Assembly: GCA_020687485.1 (NCBI GenBank) | Contig: JAJEQR010000025.1 | Coordinates: forward strand, 1-52,585 | DNA length: 52,585 nt | Source: Hominifimenecus microfluidus | Lineage (GTDB): Bacteria > Bacillota > Clostridia > Lachnospirales > Lachnospiraceae | Direction: 5' to 3' | Shown: piece by piece, positions 27,452-36,107 of the stretch | Numbering within the stretch: position 1 is the first letter of the stretch | How the letters are laid out: every line of letters begins with the position of its first letter | Translations under genes and position numbers: made by a program | Notes under the pieces: generated by a model | Seen by the model: the letters and a program-made list of their open reading frames with translations, nothing else | What the model was told of the DNA's origin: nothing | The model's database searches: none

Positions 27452-28681
27452 TTAGCCGTTCAGCGTGCCTTTCAGTTGCACCAGTCTGGGGCGGAAGCCC
27501 TCCTGCTCGAGCTTCTCGATAATCTTCTTCTTGTGCTCCGTGCCGAAGGCTTCCAGAGTGATGCGAAGTTCTACGAGATCATTGCGGTTGATGCTGAAGA
27601 ACTGGTTGTGCTCCAGCTTGATGACATTCGCGTTCATCTCCGCGATCTTCGTAGCGACAGCTACCAGCTGGCCGGGCTTGTCAGGAAGAAGTACAGATAC
27701 GGTGAAGACACGGTCACGGGCAATCAGTCCGTGCTGCACCATGGAGGACATAGTAATGACGTCCATATTGCCGCCGCTGATGATGGATACAATCTTCTTA
27801 TTCTCTACGTTCATGTGCTTCAGTGCTGCGATCGTAAGGAGTCCGGAGTTCTCCGCCACCATCTTGTGGTTCTCCATCAGGTCAAGGAAAGCTACAATAA
27901 GTTCTTCGTCGTCCACAGTGATGATGTCGTCCAGGTTCTCCTGGATGTAGGGCAGCAGCTTGTCGCCCGGTGTCTTCACAGCAGTACCATCGGCAATGGT
28001 CTTCGCGGTGGGAAGGGTTACGACATGGCCTTCCGCCAGAGAAGCCTTCATGCAGGCAGCTCCTACAGGCTCTACGCCGATAACCTTAATCTTCGGATTC
28101 AGCATCTTCGCCAGCGTGGATACGCCGGTGGCAAGTCCACCGCCGCCGATAGGTACCAGGATGTAATCCACGGTCGGAAGCTCCTTGATGATCTCCATGG
28201 CGATGCTGCCCTGGCCGGTAGCTACATCAAGATCATTGAAGGGATGTACGAAGGTGGCTCCGCTCTCTTCCGCGATCTTCATGGCGTATTCACAGGCTTC
28301 GTCATAAACATCTCCATAGAGGACAACTTCCGCTCCGTAGGCCTTGGTGTGGTTAACCTTCACCAGAGGTGTGGTGGTCGGCATCACGATGGTTGCCTTT
28401 ACACCGTAGATCTTGGCGGCGTAAGCGACACCCTGCGCGTGGTTGCCGGCGGAAGCGGTTACGAGACCCTTTGCTCTCTCTTCGGAGGTCATGGTGCTGA
28501 TCTTGTAGTAAGCGCCGCGCACCTTGTAGGCGCCGGTGTACTGCATATTCTCGGGCTTCAGGTAGATCTTGTTGCCGGTCTGCTGGGTGAAGAACTCACT
28601 GTATACCAGCTTGGTCTCCAGAGTGACCTGCCTTACGATTTCACTTGCTTCTTCGAATTTCTCCAGTGTTAACTTGCACAT
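27452..28681 (-). CDS. ilvA: Threonine ammonia-lyase with C-terminal ACT domain
   Basis: A 409-residue PLP enzyme converting L-threonine to 2-oxobutanoate and ammonia, the entry to isoleucine synthesis or to threonine catabolism. The PLP lysine is K53 in TGAYKVRGAYYK. TASAGNHAQGVAYAA and the glycine loop VPIGGGGLATGVSTL match the family. Residues about 330-405 form an ACT-like regulatory domain (VFTVSVLLPDKPGQLVAVAT). Length and layout fit the medium form shared by TdcB-like and IlvA-like enzymes. AAGGAGAAATGCT precedes the ATG at 28681; an in-frame upstream ATG at 28747 lies inside ftsY. It follows ftsY by 25 bases and is likely co-transcribed. Confidence 0.9.
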   Translation of the reverse strand: MCKLTLEKFEEASEIVRQVTLETKLVYSEFFTQQTGNKIYLKPENMQYTGAYKVRGAYYKISTMTSEERAKGLVTASAGNHAQGVAYAAKIYGVKATIVMPTTTPLVKVNHTKAYGAEVVLYGDVYDEACEYAMKIAEESGATFVHPFNDLDVATGQGSIAMEIIKELPTVDYILVPIGGGGLATGVSTLAKMLNPKIKVIGVEPVGAACMKASLAEGHVVTLPTAKTIADGTAVKTPGDKLLPYIQENLDDIITVDDEELIVAFLDLMENHKMVAENSGLLTIAALKHMNVENKKIVSIISGGNMDVITMSSMVQHGLIARDRVFTVSVLLPDKPGQLVAVATKIAEMNANVIKLEHNQFFSINRNDLVELRITLEAFGTEHKKKIIEKLEQEGFRPRLVQLKGTLNG

Positions 28682-28706
28682 AGCATTTCTCCTTTTGGAT
28701 ATTTCT

Positions 28707-30068
28707 TTATTCGTTGAAGATTGCTTCAACGTAGGCATCCGCGTCAAATTTCTGCAGATCTTCGATCTTCTCGCCGATGCCGATATACTTAACAGGGATG
28801 CCGAGCTCTGCCTGAATGGCTACGGCGATACCGCCTTTGGCCGTTCCGTCCATTTTGGTGAGGATGATGCCGTCCACGTCGGCAGCAGCCATGAATTCTC
28901 TGGCCTGTGCCATGGCGTTCTGACCGGTGGTTGCATCCAGGACAACGAGAGTTTCTTTATGGGCATCCGCGTATTCGCGGTCGAGGATACGATTGATCTT
29001 CTTCAGCTCTTCCATCAGATTCTTCTTGTTGTGCAGACGGCCTGCCGTATCGCAGATCAGGATATCGGCGTGTCTGGCCTTGGCGGCGCTGACAGCGTCA
29101 TACACAACGGCGGCAGGATCACTGCCTTCGCCCTGTGCGATCATATCAACGCCGGCACGGTGCGCCCACTCGCCCAGCTGTTCGATGGCTCCGGCGCGGA
29201 AGGTGTCGGCGGCTGCCAGGATGACTTTGCGGCCCAGCTGCTTCTGCTGGCTGGCCAGTTTTCCGATGGATGTGGTCTTGCCGACGCCGTTGACGCCGAC
29301 TACGAGGAGTACGGAACGCTCTTTCTCGAAGTCGTAGGCGTTCTCTCCAACATCCATCTGCTCGCGGATGGTACGGATCAGGAGTTCGCGGCAGTCCGCC
29401 GGTTCCTTGATATGCTGTTCCTTTACCTGCTGCTTTAATTTCTCCAGGATCTCATCGGTCGCGCGGACGCCGAGGTCTGACATGATCATGACTTCTTCCA
29501 GTTCTTCATAGAAATCGTCGTCGATGTGGGAGAAGCCGCTGAAGATCGAGTTCAGGCCGCTGCTGAGGCTCTTTCTGGTCTTGGTGAGACCTTCCTTTAA
29601 GCGGGCGAAGAAGCCTTTCTTCTTCGGTTCTTCGGGTTCCGCGGAAGATTCCATGGCAGCTTCCGCTTCCATGCTTTCTTCCGTTTCTACCGCTTCTTCC
29701 GATACGGAAGGCTCATCCGATTCCATGGCAGCTTCCGCTTCCATGCTTTCTTCCGTTTCTACCGCTCCTTCCAATACAAACGCATCTTCGGTTGTTTCCC
29801 CGATGACTTCTTCGAGTTCTTCTACCGCTTCCGTGATCTCTTCCGGAGTCTCCACGGTTTCCGCTGCTTCGATTGCCTCCACAGCGTCTTCGTTTTCCAC
29901 GAATTCAACTGCGTTTTCTTCGGTTCGCTCGGTTTCTTCCTGTGCTTCTGACTCCGCATGTTCTTCCGGCTCTTCCGCCTTCCCAGTAATCTCCGCTTCA
30001 GAAGTTTCCTCCACTTCTGCGGTTTCTTCGGCTTTATTATTTCTCCATTTTTTAAACCAAAATGCCAT
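28707..30068 (-). CDS. ftsY: Signal recognition particle receptor FtsY
   Basis: A 453-residue SRP receptor GTPase that docks ribosome-SRP complexes at the membrane. The NG domain occupies about residues 160-453: GVNGVGKTTSIGKLA (G1), DTAGRLHNKKNLMEEL (G3), TKMDGTAKGG (G4) and GIGEKIEDLQKFD. The first 150 residues are a very acidic, low-complexity A region. It contains a repeated block encoded by two exact 48-base copies 72 bases apart (29647-29694 and 29719-29766). AAGGAAGTAT precedes the ATG. It lies behind smc, the order common in Firmicutes. Confidence 0.97.
   Translation of the reverse strand: MAFWFKKWRNNKAEETAEVEETSEAEITGKAEEPEEHAESEAQEETERTEENAVEFVENEDAVEAIEAAETVETPEEITEAVEELEEVIGETTEDAFVLEGAVETEESMEAEAAMESDEPSVSEEAVETEESMEAEAAMESSAEPEEPKKKGFFARLKEGLTKTRKSLSSGLNSIFSGFSHIDDDFYEELEEVMIMSDLGVRATDEILEKLKQQVKEQHIKEPADCRELLIRTIREQMDVGENAYDFEKERSVLLVVGVNGVGKTTSIGKLASQQKQLGRKVILAAADTFRAGAIEQLGEWAHRAGVDMIAQGEGSDPAAVVYDAVSAAKARHADILICDTAGRLHNKKNLMEELKKINRILDREYADAHKETLVVLDATTGQNAMAQAREFMAAADVDGIILTKMDGTAKGGIAVAIQAELGIPVKYIGIGEKIEDLQKFDADAYVEAIFNE
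29647..29766 (-). repeat. Exact 48-base direct repeat inside ftsY
   Basis: The 48 bases at 29647-29694 recur exactly at 29719-29766, a period of 72 bases (24 codons), in the acidic N-terminal region. The number of copies may vary without changing the frame. Confidence 0.9.
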
Positions 30069-30123
30069 ATACTTCCTTCTTTCTGTGCTCTGTATTCCGC
30101 TTTCTGTATTGCGGTTGCGGTCT

Positions 30124-33100
30124 TTACCCTGCCTCTCCGGTGAGGGATGTATCGGTCAGATCAACGGATACCAGCGCGCTGACACCCTTCTCCTGCATGG
30201 TAATGCCGTACAGACGATCTGCCATCTCCATCGTACCGCGGCGGTGCGTGATAACGATAAACTGCGTATGCTCCTTCAGCTTGTTCAGGTACTCCGCGTA
30301 ACGGGCGACGTTCGGCTCGTCCAGCGCGGCTTCGATCTCGTCCAGGAGGCAGAAAGGCGACGGTTTCAGGTTCTGGATGGCGAAGAGCAGCGCAATGGCA
30401 CTCAATGCTTTTTCGCCGCCGGAGAGCTGCATCATGTTCTGCAGCTTCTTGCCGGGTGGCTGGGCAATGATTGCGATACCGGCCTCCAGGATATCGGTTC
30501 CATCCTCATGGGTCAGGGCGAGTTCCCCCTTGCCTCCGCCGAAGAGTTCCCGGAAGACCCGGTCGAATTCCACGCGGATGGCTTCGAACTTCTCCTCAAA
30601 CTGGCGGCGCATACCCTCGTCGAGATCAGCAATGATCTTCATCAGGCTGTCACGCGCCTCCACCAGGTCGGCGTGCTGATCGCGCATGAAGACGTAGCGC
30701 TCACTGACTTCCTTGTAGTCCTCAATGGCGTTCACGTTGACTGGGCCGAGTTCACGGATCGCCGTCTTGTGGCGGCTGATCGTGCGGCGCACTTCGGTGA
30801 GATCGGTATAGGCTTCATTTCTCTGCGCTTCCGCTTCGGAGGGCGTAATCTCATACTCTGTCCAGAGGTATTCCACCTGCTTGTCCAAGGATTCTTCCAT
30901 GCGCTCCTTCTGGCTCTGCAGGCGATAACTGTCCTTGTCAAGGGCGGTGATGCGGCTGCTTAAGCTTTCTCGCTCCACGAAGAATTTCTTCTGTTCGGCC
31001 TGTCCGTCTTCCCGGGTCTTCGTCTGCCCGGCCAGAGTTTCCTCTTTTTCTTTTGCTTCGCGAATCGCCTCTTCGATCTCGTTTCGGGCGGCAGCGATGG
31101 CACTTTGCTTTTCTTTTACCGCTTCCTCGCCGTCGGCGCGGCTGCCGGTAAGTGTCTCTTTCTCTGTTGCATACTTCTCCAGCTCTCTCTTCAGCCGCTG
31201 GATATTCTCCGCAAGGTAAGTGTCTCTCTGCTGCAGTCCGGCATAGGCGAGGCGCTGCTCTGCCAGCGCACCGGAAATCTGATCTCTGGTCTGCTTCGTC
31301 TGTTCATTCTGCGCACGAAGCTGATCGATCTCCAGCTGGATGGCTTCGCCGCGGGCTTCGGTTTCTTCGGCTGCTGCGGCCATACGGCTTGCTTCTGCCT
31401 CAATCTGTTCGATCTTCGCCTGAATGCTGCGGTTCTTATCGTTCTGAGCGGTGCAGTTCTCGCGGATCGCCGCCAACTCGTCCTCCGCGCGTGAGAGGTT
31501 CATGGAAATAGTGCGCTCCCGCAGGCTGTCGTCGTGCAGATGCCGCTGCAGTTCATCGACCTGCTTTCGAGCTTCCGCAAGCTTTTGCTCTTCGCTTTGC
31601 AGGAAGTCCTTGATCTCATCATATTTTTTGAGGGCAGTCTTCATGGCCTTCTCCAGCTCTTCGATCTCTCTGCGGCGTCCCAGCAGGTTCGTCGTGCTGC
31701 GGAACGCACCGCCGGTCATCGCGCCGCCGGGAGTAAGGCTCTCACCCTCAAGGGTGACGATATTCAATGTCTGTCGGTATTTTCTCGCGATGGCAAGCGC
31801 GTGATCGATGGTATCTGCGACGAGTGTACGCCCGAGGAGATACCTCGCAATCCCGCGGTACGCTTCATCCACAGTAACCAGCTCACTGGCTACGCCGAGC
31901 GCGCCCGGCTCCTTTAATGCCTCCGGCTTCGGGAAAGGGCTGCCGTTCACGTTCGTAATCGGCAGGAAAGTCGCCCGGCCGAATTTGTTCTTCTTCAGAT
32001 ATTCGATGAGGCCTTTGGCAGTTGCCTCATCCTTCGTGACGATATTCTGGATGCGGCCGCCCAGAGCCGTCTCCATGGCAGTCTCATATTTCTTCTCTAC
32101 ATGAATCAGGTCAGCGACAACGCCAACGATGCCCGGCGTATCTTTTTTTCGTTCCATGACACGGCGGATACTGCTGCCGTAACCTTCGTAGCGCTCCGTC
32201 ATGTTGACGAGGGATTCCAGCTTCGTCTTCGTGGTGTGATACTCCTGCTGACAGTCGTTCAGTCGGCGTCTCGCCAGATTCACCTGCTTCTCGGCTTCGC
32301 TGCCTGCGGCAAGTGCCTGCTCCTGTGCCTTTGTCTCTTTCGCCATAGCTTCACGGACGGCAGCCAGCTCGTTGCTTAAGCGGTCGGTTTCATTCCGCTG
32401 CTCTTCCTCATCCGTCTTCGCGCTGAGCAGGTAACGGTGAATCTCGCTACGGGTAATCTGTGCCTGCTCCAATTGTGTCTGGAACTTCTGCCTAGCGACA
32501 CTGATCTCAGCCTTCTCATTCAGTCCGGCGATAATCTCCTGACTTTTGGCCGCAATGAGTTCCTCGCTCCGGCGAATCGTCTCCTCGATGTCAGCGAATT
32601 CCTGTGACTTTTCTGCAATCACAGCCTCCGCCTGATCCAGCTCGGCATTCAGCTTTTTCTTATCTGCGATAAAGGCTTCCTGCCCTTCGCGGCAGTCCTT
32701 CTCCTCGCGCCCGATGTCAGCCAGGCGCGCGCGGATATGCTCTTCGTTCATCCTGGCTGTGCGGATCTGTTCTTCCAGCACGCGGATACGGCCTTCCAGG
32801 CTCTCCTTCTTCAGGCGGGTCTGCTCCAGTGCTTTTCTGTTCTCTTCCATATCGGCGACCAGCTGCTCGTTCGACGCGGTGATCGCTTCGTAGCGCAGAC
32901 GCAGGTTCTCCGCGTCCTGCCGGCTCTTCGCAAGGTCGTCATTCACCACGCTCAGATTTCCGTCCACCACGCGGATTCTTCGCCTTAAGTCATCGCTTTC
33001 GAGGAAGAACGCGCCGATCTCGCAGCTTTTCAGCTCTTCCTTCAGCTTCAGATATTCTCTGGCCTTCTCCGCCTGCTTCTCCAGGGGGCCGACCTGCTTC

Positions 33101-33696
33101 TCCAGCTCGCCCAGGATATCGCTGACACGGACGAGATTCGTCTCCTCGCTCTCGAGCTTCTTCGCGGCGACCTGACGGCGCTTCTTGAACTTTACAATAC
33201 CGGCGGCCTCGTCGAAGAGCTCTCTTCGTTCCTCCGGCTTGCCGCTTAAGATGCGGTCGATCTGACCCTGCCCGATGATAGAGTATCCCTCTTTGCCGAC
33301 ACCGGTATCGTAGAAAAGCTCGTAGATATCCTTTAACCGGCAGGCGCCGCCGTTAATCAGGTATTCGCTCTCACCGGAGCGGTAGACGCGGCGGGAGATC
33401 GTAACTTCGTCGAAGTCGATGGCCAGCATATGGTCGGAGTTGTCGATCGTAAGTCCCACGTAGGCGTAGCCCTGGGGCTTCCGGTTCTCTGTCCCGGCGA
33501 AGATCACGTCCTGCATGTTGTTGCCTCGCAGGGACTTCGCGCTCTGTTCGCCCAGTACCCAGCGGACGGCGTCCGCAACGTTGCTCTTGCCGCTGCCGTT
33601 CGGACCTACAATGCCCATGATACCGGGGTTAAATTCCAGGACCATCTTGTTAGCGAAGGATTTAAATCCCTGGGCTTCAATCTTTTTTAAGTACAT
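30124..33696 (-). CDS. smc: Chromosome segregation ATPase SMC
   Basis: A 1190-residue condensin subunit of the normal bacterial length. Walker A is GPNGSGKSNV (31-40) with LGEQSAKSLRG after it. Two long coiled coils flank the hinge (about 510-660, DTPGIVGVVADLIHVEKKY to NKFGRATFLP). The C-terminal head has the signature MMQLSGGEKALSAIALLF, Walker B PFCLLDEIEAALDE and the His switch VITHRRGTMEMADRL. It organises and segregates the chromosome with ScpA/ScpB, not encoded here. Its start overlaps the end of rnc by 20 bases, so the two are coupled. Confidence 0.97.
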   Translation of the reverse strand: MYLKKIEAQGFKSFANKMVLEFNPGIMGIVGPNGSGKSNVADAVRWVLGEQSAKSLRGNNMQDVIFAGTENRKPQGYAYVGLTIDNSDHMLAIDFDEVTISRRVYRSGESEYLINGGACRLKDIYELFYDTGVGKEGYSIIGQGQIDRILSGKPEERRELFDEAAGIVKFKKRRQVAAKKLESEETNLVRVSDILGELEKQVGPLEKQAEKAREYLKLKEELKSCEIGAFFLESDDLRRRIRVVDGNLSVVNDDLAKSRQDAENLRLRYEAITASNEQLVADMEENRKALEQTRLKKESLEGRIRVLEEQIRTARMNEEHIRARLADIGREEKDCREGQEAFIADKKKLNAELDQAEAVIAEKSQEFADIEETIRRSEELIAAKSQEIIAGLNEKAEISVARQKFQTQLEQAQITRSEIHRYLLSAKTDEEEQRNETDRLSNELAAVREAMAKETKAQEQALAAGSEAEKQVNLARRRLNDCQQEYHTTKTKLESLVNMTERYEGYGSSIRRVMERKKDTPGIVGVVADLIHVEKKYETAMETALGGRIQNIVTKDEATAKGLIEYLKKNKFGRATFLPITNVNGSPFPKPEALKEPGALGVASELVTVDEAYRGIARYLLGRTLVADTIDHALAIARKYRQTLNIVTLEGESLTPGGAMTGGAFRSTTNLLGRRREIEELEKAMKTALKKYDEIKDFLQSEEQKLAEARKQVDELQRHLHDDSLRERTISMNLSRAEDELAAIRENCTAQNDKNRSIQAKIEQIEAEASRMAAAAEETEARGEAIQLEIDQLRAQNEQTKQTRDQISGALAEQRLAYAGLQQRDTYLAENIQRLKRELEKYATEKETLTGSRADGEEAVKEKQSAIAAARNEIEEAIREAKEKEETLAGQTKTREDGQAEQKKFFVERESLSSRITALDKDSYRLQSQKERMEESLDKQVEYLWTEYEITPSEAEAQRNEAYTDLTEVRRTISRHKTAIRELGPVNVNAIEDYKEVSERYVFMRDQHADLVEARDSLMKIIADLDEGMRRQFEEKFEAIRVEFDRVFRELFGGGKGELALTHEDGTDILEAGIAIIAQPPGKKLQNMMQLSGGEKALSAIALLFAIQNLKPSPFCLLDEIEAALDEPNVARYAEYLNKLKEHTQFIVITHRRGTMEMADRLYGITMQEKGVSALVSVDLTDTSLTGEAG

Positions 33697-34381
33697 CCGT
33701 CTTGCTCCTGTTGTTCAGATCCAGAATCGTGCGGTAGGCGGCATCCTGCTCTGCAAGCTTCTTCGTGCGGCCGCGACCGGTGCCGTATGCCTTACCGCCG
33801 ATCCGTACCTGGGAGGTAAAGATCTTGTTATGATCCGGCCCTTCCTCACCGATCAGCTCATAGGCAAGCTCTCCGAGCGTGCCGCTCTGTACTTTCTCCT
33901 GCAGGATAGTCTTGCTATCGAAAAAGAGCTTCTTGTGTTCGATATCGTTCATCACAAAGCGCAGAACGAACTCTTTTGCGCTAGTAAAACCACCATCTAA
34001 ATAAATGGCGCCGATCACAGACTCGAAAGCATCACTTAAGATGGAATCTCGCAGGCGTCCGCCGGTTGCGTCCTCGCCCTTGCCAAGCTGCAGGTAATCC
34101 CCCAGGCGAATGGCTCGCGCGCACTGTGCCAGAGTGGGCTCACACACGATGCTGGCGCGCAGTTTCGTAAGCTCGCCTTCCGGCTGCTCCGGGTAGCGCT
34201 CGTAGAGGCATTCACTGCTGGAAAGCTCCAGGACGGCGTCCCCCAGGAACTCCAGGCGCTCGTTGCAGCAGGTGCGGGGGCTGCGGTGCTCATTCGTGTA
34301 GGAGCTGTGGGTCACGGCCTGCCGTAAGAGTTCCGGCTGCGCGAAGGTGTAGCCGATGGTCTGCTGTAATTCATGTAACAT
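33677..34381 (-). CDS. rnc: Ribonuclease III
   Basis: A 234-residue double-strand RNA endonuclease. The signature ERLEFLGDAV is at residues 41-50, followed by a second catalytic acid region (SDAFESVIGAIYLDGG near residue 120). The dsRNA-binding domain is at about 155-228 (DHNKIFTSQVRIGGKAYGTG, KKLAEQDAAYR). It processes rRNA and many mRNAs. AAAGGAAAAATAT lies before the ATG. Genes acpP upstream and smc downstream are in the usual Firmicutes order. A palindromic element separates it from acpP. Confidence 0.96.
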   Translation of the reverse strand: MLHELQQTIGYTFAQPELLRQAVTHSSYTNEHRSPRTCCNERLEFLGDAVLELSSSECLYERYPEQPEGELTKLRASIVCEPTLAQCARAIRLGDYLQLGKGEDATGGRLRDSILSDAFESVIGAIYLDGGFTSAKEFVLRFVMNDIEHKKLFFDSKTILQEKVQSGTLGELAYELIGEEGPDHNKIFTSQVRIGGKAYGTGRGRTKKLAEQDAAYRTILDLNNRSKTDVLKKD

Positions 34382-34415
34382 ATATTTTTCCTTTCTTATA
34401 GAAAGACCGATGGGT

Positions 34416-34484
34416 AAAACCCGTCCAATGCCTGCACATCCGGCAAGCTCGCTTGCTCAGATGCGCAGACGCTGTCTGGGTTTT
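34416..34484 (-). repeat. Palindromic intergenic element between acpP and rnc
   Basis: On the minus strand AAAACCC and GGGTTTT frame a nested hairpin (GCGCATC/GATGTGC-type outer arms and GCAAGC/GCTTGC inner arms, 34434-34466). The short T-run and position after acpP suggest partial termination or RNase III processing. The core resembles 52172-52200, so it may belong to an intergenic repeat family. Confidence 0.6.
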
Positions 34485-34716
34485 ATCCCTTGACCTTCTG
34501 GATTGCTTCTACTACATCGCCGACAGTCTCAATGTTCTCGACTGCGTCATCGGGGATCTCGATATCGAAGGCTTCCTCGAGCCGCATTACGATCTCTACG
34601 CTGTCGAGGGAATCTGCTCCCAGGTCGTCCTTGAAGGACTTATCCATTGTGATCTCCTCGGGGTTGTGAATGGACAGTACGTCTGCGATGATAGTTTGGA
34701 TTTTTTCGAATTCCAT
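34483..34716 (-). CDS. acpP: Acyl carrier protein
   Basis: A 77-residue acidic carrier for fatty acid synthesis. The 4'-phosphopantetheine attachment site is Ser36 in [11 protein letters not shown]. The four-helix pattern and length are standard. Its Shine-Dalgarno GGAGG lies in the last codons of plsX, with only 3 bases between the genes, so the two are translated together. It is followed by a palindromic element before rnc. Confidence 0.97.
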   Translation of the reverse strand: MEFEKIQTIIADVLSIHNPEEITMDKSFKDDLGADSLDSVEIVMRLEEAFDIEIPDDAVENIETVGDVVEAIQKVKG

Positions 34717-34719
34717 ATC

Positions 34720-35751
34720 CTATTCCTCCTTGCGCTCCGGTGCTTCCGGCACCAGGCTCTCTTTGATCTTATTTACAATCTCCTGCTCCTTGAATACAGG
34801 TACCTGCAGGATGGAGTTGCATACTTCTTTGGCTTTGGCGCTGCCGTGGGTCTTGATGACCAGGCCTTTCAGACCGAGGAGCGGCGCTCCGCCGTATTCG
34901 CTGGCGTCCATGCTCTTCAGTGTCTTCTTTAACGCGGGTTTGATCAGGAGTGCTCCGATCTTCGAGCGGAACGAGGACATGAGTCCTCCCTTGATCATGC
35001 CGACCAGCGCATTCGCGGTACCCTCATACAGCTTCAGGATGACATTTCCGGTGAAGCCCTCGCAGACGATAACGTCCGCGCCGTGGTGAGGGATCTCTCT
35101 GGCTTCGATGCTGCCGGTGAAATTGATGTCGGCGCATGCTTTTAACATCGGGTAGGTTTCTTTTACGAGGGCGTTGCCCTTCTCTTCCTCCAGGCCGACG
35201 TTCACGATGGCCACTCTGGGGTTCTTCACGCCGATGACGTGCTCCATGTAGATGGAGCCCATGCGGGCGAACTGTACCAGATGGGATGCTCTGGCGTCTA
35301 CGTTGGCTCCGCTGTCGATGAGGAGGGAAACGCCGTTATCTGTGGGGATGAGGGTTGCGATCGGTGTGCGGTCGATGCCGCGGATACGGCCGACAACAAG
35401 CTGACCGCCGACCAGTACGGCTCCGGTACTTCCGGCGGAGAGGAAGGCGTCCGCCTCTCCGTTCGCTACGAGCTTCTGGCCGACGACAATGGAACTGTCC
35501 TTCTTGCGGCGGATGGCCTGCACAGGCGGCTCGTCGCAGCTGATCTCCTCAGATGCGTTCACGATACGGATGCGCGCTTTATCGAATGTATATGCCTCAA
35601 GCTTCGGGGCAATCACTTCTTCTCTGCCAACGAGGATGACCTGTACAGCAGCGTTCTTCGTGATTGCGTCTACAGCGCCCTGGATCATCGCGTCCGGGGC
35701 GTTATCACCGCCCATGGCGTCCACAACAACCGTGGTGTATTCTTTTTCCAT
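34720..35751 (-). CDS. plsX: Phosphate acyltransferase PlsX
   Basis: A 343-residue enzyme making acyl-phosphate from acyl-ACP for phosphatidic acid synthesis. It starts TVVVDAMGGDNAPDAMIQGA and has the family blocks SAGSTGAVLVGGQLVVGRI and VCEGFTGNVILKLYEG. The start is the ATG at 35751 with AGGAGAAATTT upstream; a TTG at 35775 would overlap that site. It begins the plsX-acpP-rnc-smc-ftsY-ilvA run. The rpmF gene often found upstream of plsX is absent here. A possible promoter lies at 35798-35825. Confidence 0.96.
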   Translation of the reverse strand: MEKEYTTVVVDAMGGDNAPDAMIQGAVDAITKNAAVQVILVGREEVIAPKLEAYTFDKARIRIVNASEEISCDEPPVQAIRRKKDSSIVVGQKLVANGEADAFLSAGSTGAVLVGGQLVVGRIRGIDRTPIATLIPTDNGVSLLIDSGANVDARASHLVQFARMGSIYMEHVIGVKNPRVAIVNVGLEEEKGNALVKETYPMLKACADINFTGSIEAREIPHHGADVIVCEGFTGNVILKLYEGTANALVGMIKGGLMSSFRSKIGALLIKPALKKTLKSMDASEYGGAPLLGLKGLVIKTHGSAKAKEVCNSILQVPVFKEQEIVNKIKESLVPEAPERKEE

Positions 35752-35797
35752 AATAATAAATTTCTCCTGTTTCAATCAAAAGGCTCTTTGCAGGCAG

Positions 35798-35825
35798 CAT
35801 ATAACATGTATAGTTTCAAGCTCAA
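35798..35825 (-). promoter_or_regulatory. Possible plsX promoter
   Basis: Minus strand TTGAGC (35820-35825), 16 bases, TATATG (35798-35803), with TG one base before the -10 (extended -10). The leader to the plsX ATG would be about 40 bases. A small stem CCGTG/CACGG lies just upstream at about 35835-35850. No FapR-type operator was recognised. Confidence 0.45.
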
Positions 35826-35914
35826 ATGACGCCCCGTGCAAACACGGTCGGCATCTGAAGTTTTGACTCTAGCATCATCATCATACATTATCCTACTCTG
35901 AAAATCAATCCTCA

Positions 35915-35986
35915 TTTCCCCTGAAAGACTTTTTTCATTTGTTAACCAAATTTCCCCTGAAAGATTTTTTCCATTTGTTAACCAAT
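35915..35986. repeat. Tandem 36-base duplication
   Basis: Two adjacent 36-base units (35915-35950 and 35951-35986), each starting TTTCCCCTGAAAGA and ending in GTTAACCAA plus one base, with only a few differences. They lie in the 356-base gene-free gap between plsX and the flavoprotein gene, next to a terminator. Confidence 0.85.
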
Positions 35987-35996
35987 CTACAAACTT

Positions 35997-36043
35997 AAAA
36001 AAGAATGAAGCCCTCAGTATTCGCGATACTGAGGGTTTCATTC
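35997..36043 (-). terminator. Strong intrinsic terminator of the three-gene operon
   Basis: An 18-base stem with a single imperfect pair (36003-36020 with 36026-36043, core CCCTCAGTAT/ATACTGAGGG) has a 5-base loop. On the minus strand it is followed by six T. It ends transcription coming from 43171-36108 before plsX. Confidence 0.92.
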
Positions 36044-36107
36044 GTATATTTGATCAAAATCCGCATGGTTCTAAATAGTTACTCCAATTTTTTCAAAAAG
36101 CCAACAT

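Noticed and set aside
27443-28672. 409-codon open frame on the plus strand
   Set aside because: Antisense to ilvA, which is a well-conserved enzyme.
35915-35986. Tandem repeat as a CRISPR array
   Set aside because: Two adjacent units without spacers and no cas genes.
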